In this document: one piece after another, positions 31,654 through 39,214 of the stretch | Numbering within the stretch: the first letter of the stretch is position 1 | How the letters are laid out: each line of letters begins with the position of its first letter | DNA from: Erysipelotrichaceae bacterium | GTDB taxonomy: Bacteria; Bacillota_I; Bacilli_A; Erysipelotrichales; Erysipelotrichaceae | DNA length: 62,413 nucleotides | Direction: 5' to 3' | Assembly: GCA_017533785.1 (NCBI GenBank) | Contig: JAFWII010000010.1 | Span: 1-62,413 of the forward strand | The notes under the pieces: generated by a model | Told to the model about the DNA's origin: nothing | Databases searched by the model: none | What the model saw: only the letters and a program-made list of their open reading frames with translations | Program-made: the position numbers and the translations under genes

Positions 31654-32830
31654 AAAGATCCATATCGACGCCGCCTGGCGTTCACTGAACAAAAAGGAAG
31701 AGGAGCTCTGCGGTGACCGTGTCCAGATCCGCCGCGGCAATGACTGCACGGTCATGGTCCTGGCGGACGGACTGGGAAGCGGCGTCAAAGCGAACATCCT
31801 CTCTACTCTGACGAGCACGATCATTTCCGAAATGATCAGTTCCGGCATGTCTCTGAAAGAGGCGGTCGAAACGATCGTCGATACCCTCCCTGTCGATCAG
31901 GAACGGGGCATCGCCTATTCGACTTTCACGATCATCCAGGCCTATTATGACGGACTGGTCAAGATCGCCCAGTACGACAGCCCGCAGATCGTCATCATGC
32001 GCGACAACAAAGTCCTGCATCTGCCGATGGAGGAACACGAGCTCAGCGGAAAAAAGGTCACGAGCCTGAGCTTCAATGCCGAACCCGGCGACCTCTTCGT
32101 CACTTTCTCGGATGGCATCCTGTGGGCTGGAGTCGGCATGTATATGAATTTCGGCTGGGGGCAGAAAGAAGTCGAGAATTTCCTCGAGGAATTCATCGAA
32201 CCGGCAGATCCTGCCAGAGAAGTCGCCCGCATCCTGCTGGCCAACGTCAACCACCTCTATGACGGAATGCCGGGAGATGACTCCACCGTTGCCTGTATAC
32301 GCGTCAAGGAAGCCAGGGAAACAAGGGTCATGGTCGGTCCGCCTTCCGAACCGTCCATGGACCGGGAAGTCGTCTCGAAACTCGTGTCCGCCAGCGGCTA
32401 CAAAGTCTGCTGCGGAGGCACGACCAGCCAGATCGTCTCCGGTGTTCTGGGGAGAGAACTGACCACGGATATCTCCCAGATCCTCGCAAGTTCCGACGTC
32501 CCGCCGAAAGGATTCATCCGCGGTATCGACCTCGTTACCGAAGGCGTGCTGACGCTGCAGAAAGTCGGACGCATCCTGCGCAAAGCCACACTGGATAACG
32601 GCTACGTCGAGAAACTGCTCGGCGGAAAGGACCGGGATGCCGCCTTTGAACTGACCAGATTCCTGCTGGAATCCAGTGCTGTTACCTTTATGGTCGGACT
32701 CAGCGACAATCCTGCCCATGATGCGATCAACTATTCCCCGATCTCCCTCAGCGCCAAGATCGAACTCATCAACGAGATCGGCGAACGGCTGACGGCTCTG
32801 GGAAAGATCGTCCGCATCGAAAAATACTGA
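31646..32830 (+). CDS. SpoIIE/PP2C-type serine phosphatase
   Basis: A 394-aa soluble phosphatase. The PP2C metal-binding residues lie in VMVLADGLGSGVKA (near residue 38), LFVTFSDGILWAG (near 150) and MPGDDSTVACIRV (near 213); a C-terminal region of about 170 residues is specific to this hydrogenase-linked subgroup and unassigned. Start ATG 31646 overlaps the sensory hydrogenase stop. Known group C hydrogenase clusters carry either kinases or such phosphatases as output. The target, probably an anti-sigma antagonist or another phosphoprotein, is not encoded here. Confidence 0.88.
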   Translation: MSEKIHIDAAWRSLNKKEEELCGDRVQIRRGNDCTVMVLADGLGSGVKANILSTLTSTIISEMISSGMSLKEAVETIVDTLPVDQERGIAYSTFTIIQAYYDGLVKIAQYDSPQIVIMRDNKVLHLPMEEHELSGKKVTSLSFNAEPGDLFVTFSDGILWAGVGMYMNFGWGQKEVENFLEEFIEPADPAREVARILLANVNHLYDGMPGDDSTVACIRVKEARETRVMVGPPSEPSMDREVVSKLVSASGYKVCCGGTTSQIVSGVLGRELTTDISQILASSDVPPKGFIRGIDLVTEGVLTLQKVGRILRKATLDNGYVEKLLGGKDRDAAFELTRFLLESSAVTFMVGLSDNPAHDAINYSPISLSAKIELINEIGERLTALGKIVRIEKY

Positions 32831-32839
32831 GCTATCGAT

Positions 32840-32868
32840 AGAGCCGGAAAAACTTCCGGCTCTTTCTT
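32840..32868 (+). terminator. Terminator of the hydrogenase operon
   Basis: AGAGCCGGAA-AAAC-TTCCGGCTCT followed by TTCTTT, 9 bases after the phosphatase stop. Confidence 0.88.
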
Positions 32869-32912
32869 TGTTTCAGAAGACATAATGCATTATCCGGTAC
32901 ACACCGTTTATC

Positions 32913-32942
32913 TTGACTGCTTTCCCTGAAAACCGATATTAT
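32913..32942 (+). promoter_or_regulatory. Promoter of glnA
   Basis: TTGACT (32913-32918), an 18-base spacer, TATTAT (32937-32942). No GlnR-type operator could be recognised. Confidence 0.6.
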
Positions 32943-32967
32943 TTTTATATGATCCAGGAGGTATACT

Positions 32968-34299
32968 ATGGCATACACAAAGGAAGACATTTTACGGAGA
33001 GCAGATGAAGCGCAGATCGAATTCATCTATCTGCAGTTTGTTGATATTTTCGGCCAGCTGAAGAACGTCACGATCACCCGTTCCCAGCTCGCAAAAGCCC
33101 TGAATGATCAGATCATGTTTGACGGCTCCTCGATCGAGGGATATTCCCGCATCAATGAGTCCGACCAGTATCTGCGTCCCGATCTCGATACCTGGGTCGT
33201 ACTGCCCTGGCGCAACGAGCCCGGCAAGAAGGCAGCCAGACTGATCTGCGATGTCTATAATACCGACGGAACACCGTTTGCCGGTGATCCGCGCTACATC
33301 CTGAAAAAACAGCTGAAGAAAGCAGCCGACCTCGGCTATACCTTCAATGTCGGACCGGAATGCGAGTTCTTCCTGTTTACTGTTGACGAGAAGGGAAAAC
33401 CCACGACCGCTGCTGATGATGAAGCTTACTACTTCGATCAGGCACCGCTGGATCACGGCAATGATATCCGTGAAGATATCTGTGTTCACCTTGAAAAGAT
33501 GGGCTTCGAGATCGAGGCCAGCCATCATGAATCCGCAGCCGGTCAGCAGGAGATCGACTTCAAATACGCCGATGCCCTGAAAGCCGCCGACAACATCCTG
33601 ACCTTCAAGCTCGTCGTCAAGACACTGGCGCAGAAACACGGTCTGCACGCGACCTTTATGCCCAAGCCGGTCTACGGAATCAACGGTTCCGGTATGCATG
33701 TCAACATGTCGCTCTTCAAAAAAGGAAAGAACATCTTTGACGATCCCAAGGGCGTCAATGGTCTTTCCGCGAAGACTTACCAGTATATCGCCGGTATCCT
33801 CAGCCATATCAAAAACATGACCGCGATCACCAACCCGCTGGTCAATTCCTATAAGCGTCTCGTTCCCGGTTATGAAGCTCCCTGCTATGTTTCCTGGAGC
33901 GCTTCCAACCGCTCGACCCTGATCCGTATCCCGGCTTCCAGAGGCAACAGCACACGGATCGAGCTGCGTTCCCCGGATCCGAGCTGCAACCCCTACCTCG
34001 CCCTGGCGGTCTGCCTGGCAGCAGGCCTCGACGGCATCGAGAAGGAAATGAAACCGATGAAGGAAAACACCGAGAACCTTTATCTGATGGAGCAGAGCGT
34101 ACGCGATCAGAAAGGTATCCAGTCCCTTCCGGGATCGCTTGAAGACGCACTGGAACTGCTCGCGAAAGACAAGCTTCTGCTGGAAGTGCTCGGCGACCAC
34201 GTCTACACTCAGTACGTCAAGGGCAAGAAGAAGGAAGTCGACGAATACCGCACCCGTGTTTCCCAGTGGGAGATCGAAAAATACCTGATGAATTACTGA
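32968..34299 (+). CDS. glnA: Glutamine synthetase, type I
   Basis: 443 aa, the length of the GSI-alpha group of Firmicutes. It makes glutamine from glutamate, ammonia and ATP. Signature segments: FDGSSIEGYSRINESD (near residue 49), the ATP-binding-site Gly in INGSGMHVNMSL, and NRSTLIRIP-ASRGNSTRIELRSPDPSCNPYLALA carrying the catalytic and substrate residues. Strong AGGAGG before ATG 32968. It is a single-gene unit between two terminators; no glnR is adjacent. All expected active-site motifs are present. Confidence 0.97.
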   Translation: MAYTKEDILRRADEAQIEFIYLQFVDIFGQLKNVTITRSQLAKALNDQIMFDGSSIEGYSRINESDQYLRPDLDTWVVLPWRNEPGKKAARLICDVYNTDGTPFAGDPRYILKKQLKKAADLGYTFNVGPECEFFLFTVDEKGKPTTAADDEAYYFDQAPLDHGNDIREDICVHLEKMGFEIEASHHESAAGQQEIDFKYADALKAADNILTFKLVVKTLAQKHGLHATFMPKPVYGINGSGMHVNMSLFKKGKNIFDDPKGVNGLSAKTYQYIAGILSHIKNMTAITNPLVNSYKRLVPGYEAPCYVSWSASNRSTLIRIPASRGNSTRIELRSPDPSCNPYLALAVCLAAGLDGIEKEMKPMKENTENLYLMEQSVRDQKGIQSLPGSLEDALELLAKDKLLLEVLGDHVYTQYVKGKKKEVDEYRTRVSQWEIEKYLMNY

Positions 34300-34324
34300 T
34301 CATCCGGTCACAGTTAAAACAAAA

Positions 34325-34350
34325 ACAGAGCCCAGCGCTCTGTTCTTTTT
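34325..34350 (+). terminator. Terminator of glnA
   Basis: ACAGAGC/GCTCTGT hairpin (34325-34343) followed by TCTTTTT. Confidence 0.82.
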
Positions 34351-34359
34351 ATCATTCTT

Positions 34360-34797
34360 CTAAATAACGTTTTCCGGACGCAGGCTCTTTTCCCTGGTGA
34401 CCAGCTCACCGAGATGGTTGGCCCAGCGTTCAGTATAAAAACTGTAATAGGAGTAATTGCGGCGCATTCTGCGTCTTTCAAATACCGGGATCTTGTTCCA
34501 GAGCAGCGAAGGCAGCCCGATCACCAGCAGATAGAGCGGACCGAGGATCAGCGACTGGATCGTATGGCCATACTCATGCACGATGATCCGCCGCTGGATG
34601 CCGGTCCTCGAAGTATCCTTGAAAGACGGAACGAATATGAAAGCGCCCAGCGACAGGCCGGAACGGACCTTCCATACCGTGACCATCGCGTTATGATAAA
34701 AGAAATGCGGTCTGTTGAAATTGGCCAGGAAGACGATGAAGCCTGCCAGGGTCTGCAGCGCGCCCCAGGTGCACTGGACCAGATAATAGAGAAACAT
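34360..34797 (-). CDS. Membrane protein with HEYGH metallopeptidase-like motif
   Basis: 145 aa from ATG 34797. Two or three hydrophobic segments surround a single HEYGHTIQS motif, the HExxH signature of zinc peptidases. Other parts (GIQRRIIVHEYGH, RWANHLGELV) resemble short uncharacterised proteins rather than a full peptidase domain, and a third zinc ligand is not obvious. A GTG start at 34845 would add 16 residues but lacks a ribosome site. Enzymatic activity is uncertain. Confidence 0.65.
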   Translation of the reverse strand: MFLYYLVQCTWGALQTLAGFIVFLANFNRPHFFYHNAMVTVWKVRSGLSLGAFIFVPSFKDTSRTGIQRRIIVHEYGHTIQSLILGPLYLLVIGLPSLLWNKIPVFERRRMRRNYSYYSFYTERWANHLGELVTREKSLRPENVI

Positions 34798-34858
34798 TTT
34801 CACAACAGTAATTATATATCCTTTCACACAGGAATGGGTGATCACGATCAGCGGACGC

Positions 34859-35578
34859 TTATCCGCGGACGGCTTTCGCGATAAAGCTGTTTTCTTTTTC
34901 GACCGTTTCCATCGTTTCCTCGCTGAGACCGGGCCCTGTCAGCAGGATCCCGTTTTTCTTTTTGCCGGCTTCCTCTTCCTGCCGGCGGGAATAGAAATCG
35001 AGAACGGAAAAGATGCAGTCATCATACAGACGGATCCCGCACATCCGCAAGGCGCCCTTCAGCCGGAATGCGGCGACACCGTCGTTGACGCTGGGGATCG
35101 CAGCAGCGCACTTGTCGTGGTTATGCACCGAGATCACATAACGGCATTCAGGATAGTTCTGCAGCAGTTCGCCGAGAGCCTTGCGGACGACCTGACTGTG
35201 GATCCCTCCGGACTTCTCCCCGGTTCCGCGGACGAGTCCGAGATAGCTGAAGTTCTTATCGAACGCAAGAAAGCGGATCTCCTCGTATTCAAACTCCCGC
35301 ATATCGCCGCAGACGCTTTCCAGATCAAAACCGAAAGCGGTAACAACAGAATGAAAGGAATAGTTCTTCAGCTGATACGCCTTTTCAAGGCCCTTCTTCT
35401 GTTCCTTTGTCAGCTGCATCGCGGACAGCTTTCCCGCAATCTCTTCCTCGCTCAGGCTGTCGATCTTCAGCAGCAGTGCCTCGGTGTCTTTTTTCAGTGC
35501 CAGAAGCGCCTCTTCCCGGACCGGAAGATACTTCGCTCTCAGCGCTTTCGTCTTTTCCTTTAATTCATTTCTTTCCAT
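34859..35578 (-). CDS. RadC-like JAB/MPN-domain protein
   Basis: 239 aa. The N-terminal 65 residues are charged and helical (coiled-coil-like). The remainder contains a JAMM-like signature, SVHNHDKCAAAIPSVND, matching the HxHx(n)SxxD metal-binding pattern of RadC/JAB proteins, followed by GIRLYDDCIFS, similar to RadC IxLxDHxI. It lacks the RadC N-terminal HhH-like region. It may hydrolyse isopeptide-type bonds or act in DNA repair or mobile-element processes; neither can be decided. AAGG stands 6 bases before ATG 35578. Confidence 0.72.
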   Translation of the reverse strand: MERNELKEKTKALRAKYLPVREEALLALKKDTEALLLKIDSLSEEEIAGKLSAMQLTKEQKKGLEKAYQLKNYSFHSVVTAFGFDLESVCGDMREFEYEEIRFLAFDKNFSYLGLVRGTGEKSGGIHSQVVRKALGELLQNYPECRYVISVHNHDKCAAAIPSVNDGVAAFRLKGALRMCGIRLYDDCIFSVLDFYSRRQEEEAGKKKNGILLTGPGLSEETMETVEKENSFIAKAVRG

Positions 35579-35643
35579 ATTTCGCCTTAACAGTGTATCA
35601 CAACTTGAAACGGATTGGACTATACTGAAATTGAGGTATCCTT

Positions 35644-36936
35644 ATGAACAAACTATCCAAAAGGACCTGGCTGACCGTCATTCTGTTCGGCCTGATCGGG
35701 CAGATCGCCTGGGCGATCGAAAACAACGAATTCAATCTTTTCCTCTTCAACCACATCGGCGGCACCACCGGCGACATCGCCAACATGGTCGCCTGGTCAG
35801 CGGTCATCGCGACTGTGACGACGCTCGTCATGGGAACGGTCTCCGACCGCGCCAGACACCGCAAGCTTTTCCTTTGCGGCGGCTATATCCTATGGGGCAT
35901 CTCTGTGATGGCCTTTGCCCTGATCTCCAGAGACAATGTCGCGAAATTCACCGAACCGGCCAAAGTCGTTTCCACCGCGGCGCTGCTGGTGGTGATCATG
36001 GACTGCGTCATGACCTTCTTCGGATCGACTGCCAATGACGCGGCGTTCAATTCCTGGGTCACTGAGAGCACGGACGAGACCAACCGCACCAAAGTCGAAG
36101 GTGTGCTCAATGCCTTCCCGCTGCTTGCGATGCTGATTGTCGTCGGCGCTTCCAATATCCTGATCGAGATGACCGGCTGGCCGGCTTACTTCATCGCCAT
36201 CGGCCTGATCGTCATCTTGTGCGGCATCGCCGGTCTCTTCTTTGTGGAAGACACCGTCATAACGGCAGGCGATAAAAGCGAGCCCTTTTTCAAAACGTTG
36301 TTCTACGGTTTCCGGCCGGATGTCATCCGTGAAAACCGGTTCTTCTATATCGCGCTGGCGGCGCTCTGCGTCTACAACAGCGCGACCCAGATCTTCATGC
36401 CCTACCTTTTCATCTATCTCAATAAAACGCTCGGCTTCGATACGCTGACCTATTCCGCGGTCATGGCGGTCGTCGTGCTCTTCGCCAGCATCATCGCGAT
36501 CCTCTTCGGCGGAAAGATCGACAGCTTCGGTCGTAAAAAGGCGATGAATGTTTCGATCCTGATCTATGCCGCCGGTCTGCTGCTAGCGGGACTTGTCCGT
36601 AGTCCGGTCCTGTTCACCATCATCGGTTCCCTGATGATGACCGGCTTCGTTGCGGTCTCTGTTATTCTGATGTCGACGATCCGTGACTATACTCCGGCTG
36701 CCCATGTCGGCATGTTCCAGGGGATCCGGCTTTTAGCCTACGTACTGATCCCGATGGTCATCGGTCCCAATATCGGCAACGCGATCATCAACGCCCTGTC
36801 TTCCGGCACGTATGTCAACGACTATGGCGAAATGGTCAATCTGCCGGTCGCGCAGGTCTTCTTCGCGGCTGCGGCCGGTGTGCTGCTGATCTATCTGCCG
36901 GCGCATTTCCTGTTCAAAAAGGAAAAAGCGCAGTAA
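35644..36936 (+). CDS. MFS transporter
   Basis: 430 aa with 12 predicted membrane helices. The cytoplasmic loop motif VMGTVSDRARHRK after helix 2 and its repeat FGGKIDSFGRKKAMN between helices 8 and 9 are the conserved MFS motif A. The overall shape resembles GPH-type sugar transporters. The substrate cannot be assigned. Weak GAGG Shine-Dalgarno before ATG 35644; single gene ended by a bidirectional terminator. Confidence 0.87.
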   Translation: MNKLSKRTWLTVILFGLIGQIAWAIENNEFNLFLFNHIGGTTGDIANMVAWSAVIATVTTLVMGTVSDRARHRKLFLCGGYILWGISVMAFALISRDNVAKFTEPAKVVSTAALLVVIMDCVMTFFGSTANDAAFNSWVTESTDETNRTKVEGVLNAFPLLAMLIVVGASNILIEMTGWPAYFIAIGLIVILCGIAGLFFVEDTVITAGDKSEPFFKTLFYGFRPDVIRENRFFYIALAALCVYNSATQIFMPYLFIYLNKTLGFDTLTYSAVMAVVVLFASIIAILFGGKIDSFGRKKAMNVSILIYAAGLLLAGLVRSPVLFTIIGSLMMTGFVAVSVILMSTIRDYTPAAHVGMFQGIRLLAYVLIPMVIGPNIGNAIINALSSGTYVNDYGEMVNLPVAQVFFAAAAGVLLIYLPAHFLFKKEKAQ

Positions 36937-36953
36937 GCGCTCCTGACCAGACA

Positions 36954-36986
36954 AAAAGCCCGTTCCAGATGTGAAACGGGCTTTTA
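36954..36986. terminator. Bidirectional terminator
   Basis: AAGCCCGTT/AACGGGCTT stem with an A-run before and T's after, between convergent genes 35644-36936 and 37005-37628. Confidence 0.85.
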
Positions 36987-37004
36987 TTATGCGGCTGACA
37001 GATG

Positions 37005-37628
37005 TCAGTTGTTGTTGACGTAGTAATCGACGATCATTCTTCCGACGGAAAGCGGATGTCCCGGGAACTGCGCATCGTATTCCTTCTGTTCGGAAAGATT
37101 CATCCGGATGCCTTTCGTATAGTTTTCGTCGTAGGGATCCTTCATCCAGCGCTTCATCAGCTCCTCGAACGGTTCGTTTTCATTCTTTCTGCGCTCGAGT
37201 TCGAGGACCATGCTGTCACGCAAGCCGGTGATCCCGTTCTCGTTGAAGTAGCCCATCATGCGGAAACAGAATTCCGGATAATCCGCGTCAAGGCAGAGCG
37301 TATAGGTCACGCCTCCGCCCTTCTCCGGCGGAAGCAGGGTCTTGATGATGCTGTAGATATAGTCCTTTCCCTTCGCGGTCTTTCCGGTCCCGACTTCGAT
37401 CAGTCCCTGACTGTCTCCGAGCGCGCCGTGGATCCCGTCGATCAGACCTTTCAGATCACCGTATTCCATTGCGTATTCCTTGGAGATCGGCATGTACTGG
37501 ATGATATCTTTCGATCCCTCCGTTTCCATGCCGTAAAAGGAGCAGTGCGGCGGATCGCCCGGACGGTGTCCGAGCTTGACCAGCGGATCGGGCAGAGCGA
37601 CCGTTCCGTTCAGTAATTCAGCATTCAT
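37005..37628 (-). CDS. Hypothetical protein, 207 aa
   Basis: A soluble mixed alpha/beta protein that I do not recognise. ATG 37628 is chosen because AGGAGG lies 8 bases upstream. It has a central GTGKTAKGKDYIYSIIK segment that resembles, but is not, a Walker A motif. It has its own promoter (TATAAT at 37670-37665 on the minus strand). No signal peptide. Confidence 0.7.
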   Translation of the reverse strand: MNAELLNGTVALPDPLVKLGHRPGDPPHCSFYGMETEGSKDIIQYMPISKEYAMEYGDLKGLIDGIHGALGDSQGLIEVGTGKTAKGKDYIYSIIKTLLPPEKGGGVTYTLCLDADYPEFCFRMMGYFNENGITGLRDSMVLELERRKNENEPFEELMKRWMKDPYDENYTKGIRMNLSEQKEYDAQFPGHPLSVGRMIVDYYVNNN

Positions 37629-37697
37629 AGAAAACACCTCCTGTGTTTTTTTCAGATCAGTATCATTATAGCATTCCGCGGATCGCGAAAGACCTGC

Positions 37698-38192
37698 CTA
37701 AAAGATCAGCAGATAGCCGATCAGAGCGGCTGCCAGGGCAGCCAGTGCACCGGCGCTGACATCCGCCACAAAATGCAGGCCGATGATGACCCGCAGAGAG
37801 GCGACCAGCGCGGCAAACACCAGCAGGATCACTCCCAGATAGAAGAAGCCGGCATAGAAAGCGCTGAAGGCGATCATGAAAGCGGAGAACGCATGGCGGC
37901 TTGGAAAGGAGTGGCTAGTCTTAACGTATGGTGCCGAAGCATGGATACCGTAGACTTCCGACGGACGCGGGCTGTTGATCAGAGTCCGCAGAAGACTCAG
38001 AAGCAGGAAAGCGACAGCCGGGACCGCCAGCAGCGGGATGAACTTCCCGGTGCCGCGGGTCAGGAAAAGCAGGATCATATAAGCAAATACGAAACTGAGT
38101 GACAGCTGGGTGTCCAGAAAAAGGACTGCCCGGGTCTTCTCGGGATGTGTTTTCCAGTAATACATCCATTTTTCATAGCGTTCTTTGTTCAT
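37698..38192 (-). CDS. PAP2-family lipid phosphatase
   Basis: A 164-aa membrane phosphatase with five or six helices. The three PAP2 active-site motifs are present: RTLINSPRP (K/RxxxxxxRP-like), FPSRHAFSAF (PSGH-like, here PSRH) and SLRVIIGLHFVAD (SRxxxxxHxxxD-like). Likely substrates are undecaprenyl pyrophosphate or phosphatidic acid. ATG 38192 follows AAAGGAG. It is the next gene after the ribonucleotide reductase operon but is separated from it by a terminator. Confidence 0.86.
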   Translation of the reverse strand: MNKERYEKWMYYWKTHPEKTRAVLFLDTQLSLSFVFAYMILLFLTRGTGKFIPLLAVPAVAFLLLSLLRTLINSPRPSEVYGIHASAPYVKTSHSFPSRHAFSAFMIAFSAFYAGFFYLGVILLVFAALVASLRVIIGLHFVADVSAGALAALAAALIGYLLIF

Positions 38193-38221
38193 AGTGCTCC
38201 TTTGTCTCACTTAAGAGAAAC

Positions 38222-38261
38222 GGAAAGAAAGACGTCCCGCAGCCGCAGAGCCGGGGACGTC
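38222..38261 (-). terminator. Terminator of the nrd-trxB operon
   Basis: On the minus strand GACGTCCC ... GGGACGTC is followed by TTTCTTTCC, 25 bases beyond the trxB stop. Confidence 0.78.
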
Positions 38262-38285
38262 GGTTTTTCAGTTACGAAACGGAAC

Positions 38286-39203
38286 TTATTTGCGTTCGTT
38301 GATATAACGGCAGGCTGCCAGCGCAGCACTCGATCCGTCCGCGACAGCCGTCGTCAGCTGGCGGATCGTCTTCTGGCGGCAGTCACCGGCAACGAAGATT
38401 CCGGGCGTCTTGGTCATACAGCGCTCATCTGTATCGAAGTAACCCCAGTCGTTGAGGTCCGCGAGTTCCTTGAAGGCATCGTTCTTCGGGATCAGACCGA
38501 TCGCTTCGAAGACGCCGTCGCAGAAGTAGACAGTCTCGCTTCCGGTCTTTTTATCCATCGTCCGGACTCCGGTCAGACGGCCGTCGGCTGTCTGGAAACC
38601 GGTGACCTTCTGGTCAGTATACGCTTCCACGTTCTCTCTGCGGAAAAGCGTCTGCTGAAGGCGCTCCTCGCCGGTGAACATCGACAGGTCCTGCAGCATG
38701 ATGACCTTCCTGCATTTCTCGGCGAGCAGGATCGCTTCCTGCAGTGCGGAGTTACCGCCGCCGATCACGCATACGGTCTTGTCTGCGTAGAAATCACCGT
38801 CACAGACTGCACAGAAGGAGATCCCTTCTCCGATCAGTTCTTCCTCCCCTTCGACGCCGAGCACACGGTGCTTGACACCGGTAGCGAGGATAACGGTCAG
38901 TCCCTCGTAGACGTTGCCGTCAGCAGTGCGGACGGTCTTGACTTCGCCGTCTTCGACCGAGACGACATCATCGATCTCGAATTCCGCTCCCTGAGCGAGG
39001 ATCTGATCGAACAGCTTGTCAGCGAATTCGTTGCCGCTCATGGAGAGCGTGCCCGGGAAGTTCTCGACTTTCGGGGAATGAGTGATCTGTCCGCCGAAAC
39101 CTTCCTTCTCCAGGATCATTACGGTCTTGCCGTTGCGCAGGGCATACAGCGCTGCGGTCATGCCGGCGGCACCGCCGCCGACAACAATCACATCGTAAAC
39201 CAT
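38286..39203 (-). CDS. trxB: Thioredoxin reductase-like flavoprotein
   Basis: 305 aa. The FAD-binding VGGGAAGMTAALYALRNG lies at the N-terminus, the redox-active CAVCDG (CxxC) near residue 131, the NAD(P)H-binding VIGGGNSALQEAILLA just after it, and the C-terminal FAD motif GIFVAGDCR. It follows the nrdD-redoxin fusion by 11 bases in the same operon, so its natural substrate is probably the redoxin domain that recycles the reductase. Intact. Confidence 0.93.
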   Translation of the reverse strand: MVYDVIVVGGGAAGMTAALYALRNGKTVMILEKEGFGGQITHSPKVENFPGTLSMSGNEFADKLFDQILAQGAEFEIDDVVSVEDGEVKTVRTADGNVYEGLTVILATGVKHRVLGVEGEEELIGEGISFCAVCDGDFYADKTVCVIGGGNSALQEAILLAEKCRKVIMLQDLSMFTGEERLQQTLFRRENVEAYTDQKVTGFQTADGRLTGVRTMDKKTGSETVYFCDGVFEAIGLIPKNDAFKELADLNDWGYFDTDERCMTKTPGIFVAGDCRQKTIRQLTTAVADGSSAALAACRYINERK

Positions 39204-39214
39204 GCCTGCGCCTT

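Noticed and set aside
37480..37560. Walker A-like GTGKTAKGK in the hypothetical protein at 37005-37628
   Set aside because: The pattern does not fit GxxxxGK[ST] and no Walker B follows.
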